From: DUML01 sp050949905
Lineage (GTDB): Bacteria; Bacillota; Desulfitobacteriia; Desulfitobacteriales; Syntrophobotulaceae
Length of the DNA stretch: 64,000 nt
NCBI GenBank assembly: GCA_050949905.1
Contig: JBMNGP010000001.1
Span: forward strand, 53,055-117,054
Reading direction: 5' to 3'
The notes beneath the pieces were generated by a model, which was given only the letters and a program-made list of their open reading frames with translations, ran no database searches and was not told the DNA's origin. This document shows, one piece after another, positions 32,716 through 42,452 of this stretch. The position numbers were made by a program, and so were the translations under genes. The stretch's first letter is position 1. Each line of letters starts with the position of its first letter.

Positions 32716-35349
32716 TTGAACTGGTACAGTGAATCCCTTGAACATGTGGCCAAAGAGCTGCAAACAGATATCCGGCAAGGCTTGACTGCCGAAGAGGCTA
32801 AACAGCGGCTGGAGAAATACGGGCCTAATAAGCTTAAGGAAAAGCCGCCCAAAACCAATTTGCAGCGGTTTATTGACCAAATGAAAGATGTAATGATTAT
32901 CATCCTGCTGATAGCGGCTGCTATCTCGCTGGGATTGAGCATCTATCATTCCATGAGCGGCCAAGAAGCCGATTGGGTTGAGCCAATTGTTATTGTCCTG
33001 ATTGTTTTACTTAACGGTGTTCTTGGTGTTATTCAGGAGAGTAAAGCCGAAGCCGCCCTCGAAGCTCTGAAAAAGATGTCGGCACCGCATGCCCGTGTTC
33101 TGAGGGGCGGCAAAGAGGAATCGATTGCTTCTGCGGAATTGGTGCCCGGAGATGTTGTCTTGCTGGAAGCAGGGGACTTTATTCCTGCTGACTGCCGTTT
33201 GATTCAATCAGCATCTTTAAAAACTGACGAAGCAGCTCTAACCGGAGAATCACTGCCCGTGGAGAAAGATGCTAACGCCGCCATTAAAGAAGACGCTCCC
33301 CTAGGGGATCGCCTCAATATGGTTTATTCCGGCTGTGCTGTATCATATGGCCGAGCCTCGGCTATTGTTGTGGAAACGGCCATGAAAACCGAAATGGGCA
33401 AGATTGCCACCATGCTGGAAGATGAAGGCGAAGGGCAAACCCCGCTGCAGGCTAGATTAGCTCAGCTGGGCAAATACCTGGGATTCCTCGCTTTGGCAAT
33501 TTGCGCTATTATATTTGGCATCGGGGTTATTGAGCGCTTGCCGATCATGGAGATGTTTATGACGGCTATTGCCCTGGCTGTAGCTGCTATTCCTGAAGGT
33601 TTGCCGGCTATTGTCACTATCGTGCTAGCCATCGGGGTGCAGCGGATGGTTGCTAAGAACGCCATTATCCGCCGTTTGCCGGCTGTGGAAACTCTGGGCA
33701 GTACCTCGGTAATCTGTTCCGATAAGACCGGCACCCTTACCCAGAATCGCATGACCTTGGTTAAGGCTTATGCCGACGGTCAGCTTGTTTCCCTGGAGGG
33801 AACTTTACCGGACAGTATCTTAAATCTCATCAAATTAGGTACCCTTTGCACAGATGGTACAGTAGAGATTGTTGACGATAGAGAAAAGCATATTGGGGAT
33901 CCTACCGAAACTGCTATTGTGGCTGCAGCGCTCAAAAATGGCATGCCTAAACCGGATCTGACTGCCAAATACCCCCGGGTAGGGGAAATACCCTTTGATA
34001 GCGACCGCAAGCTAATGACTACCGTCAATCAGATGGATGGTAAAAATATTGTGATAGTTAAAGGTGCTCCTGACATCCTGATGGAACGCTGTGTAGCAGG
34101 CGATATTGCTGCTGCCTCTCAAGCCAATGAAGACATGGGGCGGGAAGCTCTGAGGGTCTTAGCCGTAGGTATTAAAGAAATTCCTACCCTTCCTGACGAG
34201 TTTAAGCCTGAGGAAATGGAGCAGGGCCTTACCTTTGTCGGCCTGGTGGGGATGATCGACCCGCCGCGTCCCGAGGTCATGGATTCTATTCGAGAATGTA
34301 ACGGCGCAGGGATCCGGACCATAATGATTACCGGTGACCATGTCGTTACGGCTTCCGCCATTGCCAAGCAGCTGGGCATTTTAAAAGATGAAAGCGAAGC
34401 TATTACCGGTACCAAACTGGCTGCTTTAAGCGATGATGAATTAACGGCTAATATCTGGAAATACCGCGTTTATGCCCGGGTGACACCTACTGATAAAATT
34501 CGCATTGTCAAAGCTTGGCAGAAGGAAGAGCAAATTGTGGCCATGACCGGGGACGGTGTTAATGATGCTCCGGCTTTAAAAGCTGCCGATATCGGCTGTG
34601 CCATGGGTATTACCGGTACTGACGTAGCCAAAGGCGCTGCCGACATGACCTTAACCGATGATAACTTTGCGACCATTGTGACCGCTGTCAAAGAAGGACG
34701 CGGCATTTACGACAACATCCGCAAAGCAGTGCATTTTCTTTTGTCCTGTAACCTAGGAGAAATTGTAACTATCTTTATTGCTATGCTTTTGTGGCATGAG
34801 TCTCCTCTCTTGCCTATCCAGCTCTTGTTTGTTAACTTAGTTACCGACAGCTTTCCTGCCTTAGCTCTTGGCGTAGAGCCGGTTGAACACGATGTGATGA
34901 GCAGGAAACCGCGGGCTAAAAATGAAAGCATCTTTGCACATGGTGTCGGCTTAATGGCTATTCTTCAGGGTATGATGATTGGTGGACTAACCCTTGTCGC
35001 CTATTATATCGGCAGCCGGACTAATATTGCCAATGCCGGGATTCCGCTCGGCGAAACTATGGCTTTTGCCGTCCTGGCTATCTCGCAATTAGTTCACTCC
35101 TTAAATATTCGTTCTTCGCATTCCCTGTTTAAGGTTGGTTTCTTAACCAATAAATATATGATTGGTGCCTTCCTTATTTCACTGGCCTTGATGCTTACTG
35201 TCCTCTGCGTGCCCTTCTTCCAAGAGATTTTTGAAGTTATCAGTATGAACGCTAACCAATGGGCCATTGTCGCCGGCTTAGCAATTACACCGCTTATTAT
35301 TATGGAAATTGTCAAGCTCTTTACCGCCCCGCGGACCAATAAAGAGTAA
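32716..35349 (+). CDS. SERCA-like P-type cation ATPase (Ca2+/Mn2+ efflux)
   Basis: 877 residues from a TTG with AAGGAGG before it. Actuator motif TGESLPVEKD near 175, the phosphorylated Asp in DKTGTLTQN at 336, and GDGVNDAPALKAADIG near 615. The metal-site residues of SERCA pumps are conserved: PEGL at 293-296 (M4), SCNLGE at 677-682 (M5) and NLVTD at 707-711 (M6). So both Ca2+ sites look present. The gene is under a Mn2+ riboswitch, so manganese is likely a physiological substrate; in Lactococcus a comparable pump (YoaB) exports Mn2+. It is a plasma-membrane exporter. Confidence 0.93.
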   Translation: MNWYSESLEHVAKELQTDIRQGLTAEEAKQRLEKYGPNKLKEKPPKTNLQRFIDQMKDVMIIILLIAAAISLGLSIYHSMSGQEADWVEPIVIVLIVLLNGVLGVIQESKAEAALEALKKMSAPHARVLRGGKEESIASAELVPGDVVLLEAGDFIPADCRLIQSASLKTDEAALTGESLPVEKDANAAIKEDAPLGDRLNMVYSGCAVSYGRASAIVVETAMKTEMGKIATMLEDEGEGQTPLQARLAQLGKYLGFLALAICAIIFGIGVIERLPIMEMFMTAIALAVAAIPEGLPAIVTIVLAIGVQRMVAKNAIIRRLPAVETLGSTSVICSDKTGTLTQNRMTLVKAYADGQLVSLEGTLPDSILNLIKLGTLCTDGTVEIVDDREKHIGDPTETAIVAAALKNGMPKPDLTAKYPRVGEIPFDSDRKLMTTVNQMDGKNIVIVKGAPDILMERCVAGDIAAASQANEDMGREALRVLAVGIKEIPTLPDEFKPEEMEQGLTFVGLVGMIDPPRPEVMDSIRECNGAGIRTIMITGDHVVTASAIAKQLGILKDESEAITGTKLAALSDDELTANIWKYRVYARVTPTDKIRIVKAWQKEEQIVAMTGDGVNDAPALKAADIGCAMGITGTDVAKGAADMTLTDDNFATIVTAVKEGRGIYDNIRKAVHFLLSCNLGEIVTIFIAMLLWHESPLLPIQLLFVNLVTDSFPALALGVEPVEHDVMSRKPRAKNESIFAHGVGLMAILQGMMIGGLTLVAYYIGSRTNIANAGIPLGETMAFAVLAISQLVHSLNIRSSHSLFKVGFLTNKYMIGAFLISLALMLTVLCVPFFQEIFEVISMNANQWAIVAGLAITPLIIMEIVKLFTAPRTNKE

Positions 35350-35412
35350 TCTTGATGCTATGCTGCGACACCATTAAAAGGCTCTCTGTCAAATGTTAAA
35401 CCAAAAATTAGA

Positions 35413-35450
35413 GAAGATGTCTTCATCCTTATTTGAAGGCATCTTCTTTT
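35413..35450 (+). terminator. Terminator of the P-type ATPase gene
   Basis: GAAGATG (35413-35419) pairs with CATCTTC (35440-35446), and an inner CTTCA/TGAAG stem continues it; TTTT follows. Confidence 0.7.
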
Positions 35451-35679
35451 GCATTGGACTTTAGCTTTGGTATGTCTTAACGCTCATTACCGTATTTGGT
35501 CAAGTTTTCTAGGATGAAGAATATCTCACTATTGAGTATAGGGGAATTGAGCCGGGTACTTGGTGAACATATCCAGTGCACCCTCCAAACAAATAATTAC
35601 TTGTATTGTGTGCAGAGGGCTGGGTTATTATGTAAGCCCAGGCAGGAAAAGCAAGAAGCGGCAGACATCATAAAGCAAG
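35451..35679. other. Intergenic region after the ATPase
   Basis: About 230 bases between two terminators. A 66-codon frame runs through it but has no ribosome site and overlaps the next terminator, so I do not call a gene. Nothing else is recognised. Confidence 0.4.
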
Positions 35680-35713
35680 AAACCCTCTCAGGCTAAGAAG
35701 CCGGAGAGGGTTT
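35680..35713 (-). terminator. Terminator of the zinc-ribbon gene
   Basis: AAACCCTCTC (35680-35689) pairs with GAGAGGGTTT (35704-35713). On the minus strand the exit reads TTGCTTTATG. Confidence 0.65.
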
Positions 35714-35723
35714 GCTCATCATC

Positions 35724-36017
35724 TTACCAATTGTTTCTGGGACGAGGTTGGTAGCATTCGCGGCAGTAAACGGGTTTGTCACCTGTAGGTTGGAAAGGAA
35801 CTGTGGTCTCTTTGCCGCAAGCTGAGCAAACTGCCGGGAACATTTCACGCTGCGGGCGTGAGAAACCTCTGTTTTGTGCTTTTCTGGCAGCACGGCACTC
35901 TGGGCAACGACCCGGCTCATTGGTGAATCCTTTTTCAGCATAGAATTCTTGCTCAGATGCCGAGAAAATAAATTCACGGCCACACTCTTTACAGGTTAGA
36001 GTTTTGTCATTATACAT
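35724..36017 (-). CDS. Zinc-ribbon protein with two CxxC pairs plus extra cysteines
   Basis: 97 residues. CKECGREF and CPECRAARKA near the N-terminus, then CSACGKET and CRECYQPR near the end, giving two zinc ribbons. The first ribbon has the family pattern EQEFYAEKGFTNEPGRCPEC, typical of the 'probable zinc-ribbon domain' proteins of Firmicutes. No DNA-binding helix is seen. AGGAGGTC precedes the ATG. It probably binds zinc structurally; a partner is unknown. Confidence 0.85.
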   Translation of the reverse strand: MYNDKTLTCKECGREFIFSASEQEFYAEKGFTNEPGRCPECRAARKAQNRGFSRPQREMFPAVCSACGKETTVPFQPTGDKPVYCRECYQPRPRNNW

Positions 36018-36372
36018 TAAATGACCTCCTAGATTTTTTTACCCGCGACAAGGGAAGTTCGTACGACATCTTCCCTGAGCCTTAGGCAATCGAGAAGGTC
36101 TTCTTAAATCCACATGAACAGACGAGCTTAATATAGTATATCTAATTAAAAGCAAATTGTCAAAGCAAAATGAAGGAAGAAAGTGCTAGATTAGCGAGAT
36201 TCTTTCGATATTATGTCGAAAAATTACCGGTCTGCTGGAGGATTGCTAAACGATCCATCATATATCTGGCCGGGAAAATGATATGGTATACTTAAAAGGC
36301 AGGATAAGCACATAATATTGAAACAATAAATTAGGCATAGTGAAAGAGAAAAAGTAAATTGGAGTGTAAGCA
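36018..36372. other. Divergent intergenic region
   Basis: A GGGAAG/CTTCCC stem lies near 36053-36078. The rest is plain A/T-rich spacer upstream of topB; no strong promoter with correct spacing, ORF or repeat can be supported. Confidence 0.35.
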
Positions 36373-38571
36373 ATGGGTAAAAGTCTGGTTCTAACCGAGA
36401 AACCTTCCGTTGGCCGGGATATAGCCAAAGTCCTTAATTGTAAGCAAAAAGGCAACGGCTGTCTCCTTGGTCCTAAGTACATTGTAACCTGGGCTCTCGG
36501 CCATTTGGTAACCTTAGCCGACCCGGAAAAATACGATGCCAAATACAAAAACTGGCGAATTGAAGATTTGCCTATGCTGCCGGAGAAAATGGAGTTGGAA
36601 GTAATCAGGGAAACTTCTAAGCAATTTGCAGCCGTGAAGAAGCTGCTGCGGCTGCCGGAGATTGAGGAACTGATCATTGCCACCGATGCCGGCCGCGAAG
36701 GGGAACTGGTAGCCAGGTGGATAATTCAAAAAGCCGGCTTTAGAAAACCAATTAGGAGATTATGGATATCTTCGCAGACCGATAAAGCTATCCTTGATGG
36801 CTTTGCTAACTTAAAACCAGGCAAAGCCTATGAAAACCTCTATGCTTCTGCCGAGTGTCGGGCTCAGGCTGATTGGCTGGTGGGCTTAAATGTCACCAGA
36901 GCTTTAACTTGCAAATATAATGCCCAGCTTTCCGCCGGGAGGGTGCAGACCCCGACCTTGGCTTTAATAGTGGAACGGGAAAAAGAGATCAAAAACTTTG
37001 TGCCCAAAGAATATTGGACTGTTAACGCCCAGAGTGAGGGGTTTACTTTGTGCTGGCGGGATAAAGCCGGAGGACAAACTCGGATATTCTCCAAAGAGAA
37101 AGCCGAGGCCCTTGTGGCTAAGACAGCCGGCCAAACCGGAAAAATCATTGAGGTCAAAAAAGAAGCTAAAAAAGAGCTCCCACCACTAGCCTATGATTTG
37201 ACCGAACTGCAGAGAGATGCCAACCGCATCTATGGCTATTCGGCGAAAACAACCTCTGCTGTCATGCAATCCCTCTATGAGTACCATAAAATTGTAACCT
37301 ACCCCCGGACTGATTCCCGCTATCTGACCACGGATATTGTCCCGACTTTGCCGGAACGACTCAAAAGTATCGCTGTCGGCCCTTATGCTCAAAGGGCTAA
37401 GGCGATATTAAGAAGTAAAATTATAACTACTAAAAGGCTGGTCGACAACTCCAAAGTAACCGACCACCATGCTATTATTCCCACCGAGCAGTTTGTACAA
37501 TTAGGCAAACTCAGTACGGAAGAAGCCCGCATCTTCGACCTGATAGTCAAAAGATTTCTGGCTGTCCTTTCTCCGGCCTTTGAATATGAACAAACAACCC
37601 TTCTGGTGGAGGTTAAAGGCGAGATATTTACAGCCAGGGGTAAAGTAGTAAAAGAGGCTGGCTGGCGAAGTATTTACGGGGTAAAGGATCATAGTTCAGA
37701 AGCGGATGAGGAAGAAGCGGAACCTGGCGAAATAACTTCTCAGCAGTTGCCGGAAGTGCAGAAAGGTGATCCGGTACGACTCTTAGCTGTGAGAACTCAG
37801 GCCGGCAAGACCAAACCACCTGCTAGGTATACCGAAGCAACATTGCTTTCCGCTATGGAGCATCCCGGAAAAATGATTGAGGATCAAAAGCTTAAGGAAG
37901 CAATTGCTCAAAGCAGCGGCCTGGGCACCCCGGCCACCAGAGCCGAGATCATCGAGAAGCTGTTTAATTCCTTTTACTTAGAGAGAAACGGCAAAGAAAT
38001 TATACCAACTTCCAAAGGGATGCAGCTAATCGGGCTGGTCCCGGAAGAGCTGAGATCTCCGGAATTAACAGCCAGATGGGAGCAACAACTAACTGAAATA
38101 AGCCGGGAGAAAGTCCCGCCTAAAGATTTTTTAAACAGCATCAGAAATTATACCACCGAGTTGGTCTATAGTATTAAGGGTAGTGAGAAGAATTACCACC
38201 ATGATAACCTTACCCGCACCAAATGCCCGGAATGCGGCAAATATCTGCTGCAGGTTAAGGGCAAACGGGGTGAAATGCTAATCTGCCAGGATAGGGAATG
38301 CGGCTACCGTAAAGGGATATCCGTAATATCCAATGCCCGCTGTCCGGAGTGTCACAAAAAAATGGAACTGAGGGGAGAGGGTGAGGCAAAATTCTTTAGC
38401 TGTGCCTGCGGTTTCCGGGAAAAGCTAACCGCTTTTCAGAAAAGGAAAGAAAAAAGCGTCAGCGGACTAAGTAAGAAAGAAACCAGTAAGTATCTTAGCC
38501 GGCAAAAAGATAATACACCGCTCAATACGGCTTTGGCTGATGCCTTAGCTAAACTTAAAGAGAATAAATGA
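36373..38571 (+). CDS. topB: DNA topoisomerase III
   Basis: 732 residues. The TOPRIM domain is at the N-terminus (SLVLTEKPSVGRDIAKVL, with DAGREGEL near 98). The catalytic region has the active-site Tyr in KIVTYPRTDSRYL near residue 315, and a C-terminal zinc-ribbon (CPECGKYLL, CQDRECGY, CPECHKKM). Type IA topoisomerases relax and decatenate DNA through single-strand passage. The weak site GGAGTG precedes the ATG. It looks monocistronic. Confidence 0.96.
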   Translation: MGKSLVLTEKPSVGRDIAKVLNCKQKGNGCLLGPKYIVTWALGHLVTLADPEKYDAKYKNWRIEDLPMLPEKMELEVIRETSKQFAAVKKLLRLPEIEELIIATDAGREGELVARWIIQKAGFRKPIRRLWISSQTDKAILDGFANLKPGKAYENLYASAECRAQADWLVGLNVTRALTCKYNAQLSAGRVQTPTLALIVEREKEIKNFVPKEYWTVNAQSEGFTLCWRDKAGGQTRIFSKEKAEALVAKTAGQTGKIIEVKKEAKKELPPLAYDLTELQRDANRIYGYSAKTTSAVMQSLYEYHKIVTYPRTDSRYLTTDIVPTLPERLKSIAVGPYAQRAKAILRSKIITTKRLVDNSKVTDHHAIIPTEQFVQLGKLSTEEARIFDLIVKRFLAVLSPAFEYEQTTLLVEVKGEIFTARGKVVKEAGWRSIYGVKDHSSEADEEEAEPGEITSQQLPEVQKGDPVRLLAVRTQAGKTKPPARYTEATLLSAMEHPGKMIEDQKLKEAIAQSSGLGTPATRAEIIEKLFNSFYLERNGKEIIPTSKGMQLIGLVPEELRSPELTARWEQQLTEISREKVPPKDFLNSIRNYTTELVYSIKGSEKNYHHDNLTRTKCPECGKYLLQVKGKRGEMLICQDRECGYRKGISVISNARCPECHKKMELRGEGEAKFFSCACGFREKLTAFQKRKEKSVSGLSKKETSKYLSRQKDNTPLNTALADALAKLKENK

Positions 38572-38651
38572 GCGGTTAGTAATACCTCTCAGCCACGCTA
38601 AAGCACGGAAATGAGGATACTAAAGAAAGCAATGGAGGATCAGAGAAAGAT

Positions 38652-38936
38652 ATGGATAAAATAATTATGGTTACCCTATTGCTCATAGGAGCTTTTTTCC
38701 TGGCAACATATTTACTCTGGCGCTTTTCTCAAGGTAAGCTGGCTATAGTTTATTTGCCCACTTTCGTCGCTTTAGTTCTAACTGTTTACAATCTCTATAT
38801 TGCCAAAACCGGCAGCTCGGAAGGTTTTGAGCGTCTGGGCGGGTTTGTTTATGGTATTATGTTCTTTGCTGCTTTTCTGGTCTCTTTGGGTACTGTTCTT
38901 TTCCTGGTTTACCGGAACAAGAAAATGTTAAAGTAA
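38652..38936 (+). CDS. Small three-helix membrane protein
   Basis: 94 residues with three predicted membrane helices (IMVTLLLIGAFFLATYLLW, YLPTFVALVLTVYNLYIA, FVYGIMFFAAFLVSLGTVLF). No family or motif is recognised. TGGAGGATC precedes the ATG. It follows topB by 80 bases on the same strand and may be co-transcribed. Confidence 0.65.
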   Translation: MDKIIMVTLLLIGAFFLATYLLWRFSQGKLAIVYLPTFVALVLTVYNLYIAKTGSSEGFERLGGFVYGIMFFAAFLVSLGTVLFLVYRNKKMLK

Positions 38937-39034
38937 AAGCTTAAAAAAGTAAAAAGTAAAAGCAAAAGGAGATTACCCCATTTTATCCTCAACCGGGCTG
39001 GGTGGAACACAGATTAAGACGGATGAGATCGCTG

Positions 39035-41932
39035 CTATCGGGATAACCGGTTCCGTATAAGTTTTTTACTAGGTCGAAGGAATACCAAGAAGACAAGCAT
39101 CCCCAGACTAATCCCGGAAATAACCTTCCCGGCGGCTAAACCTTTAGGGGTGAATTTTAAGAGTATTTCATGCTCTCCGGGGGGAACTTCCACCCCGAGG
39201 AAGGCCCGACCGATTTTTCTGGCAGGAGCCTCTTGGCCGTCGATAAAGGCCTGCCAGCCCGGATCATATGGGATTGAAGTGAACAGCAATCCCTTGGCTT
39301 CACTAGTAACATTAACTTTCCCCTGGACTGAAGTTCCGTTCACCCGGATATTCTCCAGGGGTTTGCTTTGGAGAGGACGAATGGCCTTAGCGAGAGAGTC
39401 TTCGCTTAAATAATAGAAATATTTCTTCGCTAAGGTAAACCCTTGATTGCGGAAGGAAAGGCGGACGCGCAGTTCGGCACCTTGGCGCTGATAGCCTAGG
39501 TCAACAATTCTTTTATTATAGAGGGGAAGGTAGCCCTTGATTTCCTGATCATTAACATAAATTTTGACCTCATTGGTAATGGTTTGGAAACAGGCATAGG
39601 CCTGACCTTCCTCGGGGCATACCAGGGTATATTCTATAGAAGCTTCCTGGGAGGTATTAACCCGGCCGATAACTTCTTTACCCTGTTCCTGGTTCAAGAA
39701 AGCATTGGCTAACTTGGTAGCGGAGAGAGAGAGAGGCCGGAAATAATCCTGAAATTTTGTTTCGTCCCAGTAGCCTTGAGCCAAATTGAGCAGGGTGTTC
39801 TGCAGAGTGAAAGGGTTATCGTCTTTGGTCGGGTCATATTTTAGCAGGGCGCGGTCGGTAAGAAAGGCCAGCGGTAAAGCGTAGGTATTTTGGTAAGCCT
39901 TAAATTCGCCTTTGTCCATGATTTCTTGATAGCCCAGTCCTTTGTCTCCTGCAGAAAGCACATATTTAATACCCAGCAAAGACTCCGTGATAGCGGTAGA
40001 GCCGGCGAAATTAATCGATTTGTAGCTGGCGGTAGTTAAAAAACCCAGCTGCCTTAAGGCCCAATGGGCTTCGGTATTCGAAGCCGAGCTAAAGTGAGCG
40101 AGCCCCGGGTAGTTTAAATTCATCGGGTCATTGAAGGTCCTGCCGCCTATCCTCTCCAGCCGGTAAAAGCTTTGGTCTCGGGCTTTAAGCTCCGGAATAA
40201 AAGGCTCAAGTTTGCTTAAGGTTCGCTCATAGTCCTGTTTGGTTACATATTGAAATTCCCCGTTCATTTTCCCAAGCAAATACCAGGAATTAAGGGAAGT
40301 TTCCATGATAATCAGGATGCTTAAGCCGAGCAAAAGAAGCTTCCTTTTAGGCTTAGAGACAGTGAGCCATCCCGCTAGAAGCAGGGAATAAATACCGTAG
40401 AGCAAAATACTAATCATCAGCATCTTCTCGGAAAGAAGCGGGCTGTTAATTTTTTGCATAATAATAACCAAAGCTAACCAAAAGAGACAACTCTGGTACA
40501 GCCGGGGGAGATCGCTTTTCTCCAGATTCTCAAGGCCTCTTAAGGCCAGGAAGAGAAGCATAAAGGAAAAAACAAAGGAATAGCGGTGGGGGAACCAGTC
40601 CGGCCGGTCAAAAGCATGCCAGATGACATCCAAGTTGGAAAAATTAAAGCTGAAAATAAGCAAAACTAAAAGGGCAGAATAAATAAATTTCTCCCGCTTA
40701 AGGATATTCTGCTGGCCATAGTAAAGGGGAAGCAAGAGAAGAGGCAGTATCCCGCAGTAGATATTGGGCGTTCCTTTATTCTGCAGGGTATCGTAGCTCC
40801 CCGGCTGAGTTTTGGTGAAAAGATCCAAGAGCGGAAAATTGATTTGCCAATCGAAGACCGTACTCAGATTGGGCCCTCCCTGCCCATTCCTTAAGGCCAA
40901 GAAGGTCGGGAGTAGTAATACTGCGGCACAGCCGGCGGCCAAAATGGTGGAAAAACCAAAGAGGAAAAATTTACGGACGAAAAGCCTAACAGACTGCCTT
41001 GTAAAGGGATGCCGGGAAAAAGAGGCCGCCAGGAAGTAAAGGAAGGAAAAAAGGCCAACCATATAGGATATGTAATAATTGGCCAGGAAAATTACAATTA
41101 AGCTCAATAAAAACAGAAAATATTTATTTTCACGGAGTATTTTCTCCACTCCCAGGAGAACCAGGGGCAAAAGAAGGACACCGTCAAGCCACATGAGGTT
41201 GAAAGAATAGGAAACAGAATAAGCCATTAGAGCATACAGAACAGAGAAGATTAAAAGGAGCAGTTTAGATTCAGGGTGATAGGGAGTATTCGGTTGGCTG
41301 GCAGCTAGGTTTTGGTTGGGAGCTAAGGATTTGGGCCTTGAAGATTGGGAGTCTGGAATTTCGGGGATCAAAGCTTCAAAAGTGGGAGTAGCGGGAGTCG
41401 GAGTTGGAGGAGCTGAAGAATGAAGATTGCAAGCATGGGTAGTTGGAGCATGAGCAGCCGGAGCCGGGCAGGTTAGCTTAGGACCGAAAGTATAATAAGC
41501 GTATATGGCAAAAGTTAAGCCGGCTGTGGCAATTTTCAGGAGAGTAATTAGCAGTAAAGCTTCGGTCAGGTTTTCTTTGGGGAAGAGGACAATTAAGAGC
41601 GAAAAAGGGCTGGCCAGGTAGTAGGCAAAGAGCCCCAGAAAGTTCAGCCCCAATCCGGCCTGCCAGGAATAAAGGAGGCTTTGCCCTTGGGTTAAAATTT
41701 CATAATAAGTAGCGAAGAAATCCACATATTGCCCGCTTAAGTCGCAGATCAGCACTGTCTTGTCCCCCAAGGGATACATGCCGTGCTTCAGGTAGACAAG
41801 TCCCAGGATAAAGAAAGGGAGGAAAAAGGCTAATAAGTAGAGGGCAAAAGAAGATTTTGCTATGCTATTGAGTTTTTGGCCGGTTTGTTTTAGGTTTATA
41901 ATCTTTAACTTCTTCCCATCCATGGCTATCAT
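39035..41932 (-). CDS. YfhO family multi-pass membrane protein (probable glycosyltransferase accessory)
   Basis: 965 residues, about a dozen membrane helices plus large extracytoplasmic C-terminal domain of beta type. The family start (KSSFALYLLAFFLPFFILGL, then KHGMYPLGDKTVLICDLSGQ) is clear, and the C-terminal end has SIPYDPGWQAFIDGQEAPAR. YfhO proteins, as in Bacillus and Listeria, assist sugar transfer onto teichoic acids. A ~70-residue Pro/Ala/Thr/His-rich insert (from TCPAPAAHAPTTHACN, ending NTPYHPES, residues ~155-225) breaks the membrane region. It is third in an operon with a GT2 enzyme and GtrA. Confidence 0.92.
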   Translation of the reverse strand: MIAMDGKKLKIINLKQTGQKLNSIAKSSFALYLLAFFLPFFILGLVYLKHGMYPLGDKTVLICDLSGQYVDFFATYYEILTQGQSLLYSWQAGLGLNFLGLFAYYLASPFSLLIVLFPKENLTEALLLITLLKIATAGLTFAIYAYYTFGPKLTCPAPAAHAPTTHACNLHSSAPPTPTPATPTFEALIPEIPDSQSSRPKSLAPNQNLAASQPNTPYHPESKLLLLIFSVLYALMAYSVSYSFNLMWLDGVLLLPLVLLGVEKILRENKYFLFLLSLIVIFLANYYISYMVGLFSFLYFLAASFSRHPFTRQSVRLFVRKFFLFGFSTILAAGCAAVLLLPTFLALRNGQGGPNLSTVFDWQINFPLLDLFTKTQPGSYDTLQNKGTPNIYCGILPLLLLPLYYGQQNILKREKFIYSALLVLLIFSFNFSNLDVIWHAFDRPDWFPHRYSFVFSFMLLFLALRGLENLEKSDLPRLYQSCLFWLALVIIMQKINSPLLSEKMLMISILLYGIYSLLLAGWLTVSKPKRKLLLLGLSILIIMETSLNSWYLLGKMNGEFQYVTKQDYERTLSKLEPFIPELKARDQSFYRLERIGGRTFNDPMNLNYPGLAHFSSASNTEAHWALRQLGFLTTASYKSINFAGSTAITESLLGIKYVLSAGDKGLGYQEIMDKGEFKAYQNTYALPLAFLTDRALLKYDPTKDDNPFTLQNTLLNLAQGYWDETKFQDYFRPLSLSATKLANAFLNQEQGKEVIGRVNTSQEASIEYTLVCPEEGQAYACFQTITNEVKIYVNDQEIKGYLPLYNKRIVDLGYQRQGAELRVRLSFRNQGFTLAKKYFYYLSEDSLAKAIRPLQSKPLENIRVNGTSVQGKVNVTSEAKGLLFTSIPYDPGWQAFIDGQEAPARKIGRAFLGVEVPPGEHEILLKFTPKGLAAGKVISGISLGMLVFLVFLRPSKKLIRNRLSR

Positions 41933-41944
41933 ATCATCTCAAAC

Positions 41945-42349
41945 TTAACTTTTTGGCTGCATTTCCTTAAAGACAAAAAGCTTGCTGGCTAAGTAATTAA
42001 AGACAATTACCAGAATATTGGCTATTATTTTGGCTGCTAAGTCATTAAGGAGCAGGAACTCAACCAGGAAAATCATGGTGAAGATATCCAGGCCGTAGGA
42101 GAGCACCCTGGACAAGAGGAAAGAGCCCAATTCTTTGGAAATAGTCTGGAAATCCTGTTCTTTACTGGCAAAGACATAGACCTTGTTTGTGACAAAGGCA
42201 AAAAGGACGGAGAGTAGCCAAGCGATAGTGGCAGCGACCTTAAAATCAAGCTGTAAGAGTTTGCTGAAAAAGGCATAGCTTATGATGTTGATTAATGTCG
42301 TTAAGACCCCAAAGATTAAGTAATTGAGAAGTTCTTTTTTTAGTTTCAT
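41945..42349 (-). CDS. GtrA-family lipid-linked sugar flippase-like protein
   Basis: 134 residues with four membrane helices, typical for GtrA. The family core is present: KKELLNYLIFGVLTTLINII, then FKVAATIAWLLSVLFAFVTN and FNYLASKLFVFKE at the end. GtrA proteins move an undecaprenyl-linked sugar across the membrane for glycosylation by a partner. Its stop is 12 bases before YfhO, and the GT2 enzyme comes just before it, so the three genes work together. Confidence 0.93.
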   Translation of the reverse strand: MKLKKELLNYLIFGVLTTLINIISYAFFSKLLQLDFKVAATIAWLLSVLFAFVTNKVYVFASKEQDFQTISKELGSFLLSRVLSYGLDIFTMIFLVEFLLLNDLAAKIIANILVIVFNYLASKLFVFKEMQPKS

Positions 42350-42452
42350 AAGCCACCTTCAATCTTGCTCAGCCGAGCACAGCTGGGCCAGGTGCGTAGC
42401 GGAACCGTCCCTGAGTCACACTGCGTCACATAAAAGCCAAAGGTTTTTCATC
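42350..42452. other. Spacer with a possible dispersed element
   Basis: A 103-base gap between the GtrA and GT2 genes contains GTGCGTAGCGGAACCGTCCC, which resembles small repeats I recall from other Clostridia. No second copy lies in this window. Such a long gap within an otherwise tight operon is odd. Confidence 0.3.

Noticed and set aside
35496..35696. 66-codon frame between the ATPase and zinc-ribbon genes
   Set aside because: No ribosome site and it runs into the terminator of the zinc-ribbon gene.
42361..42430. Element with GTGCGTAGCGGAACCGTCCC between GtrA and GT2 genes
   Set aside because: Only one copy in the window; it merely resembles elements I recall, so I do not claim a repeat.
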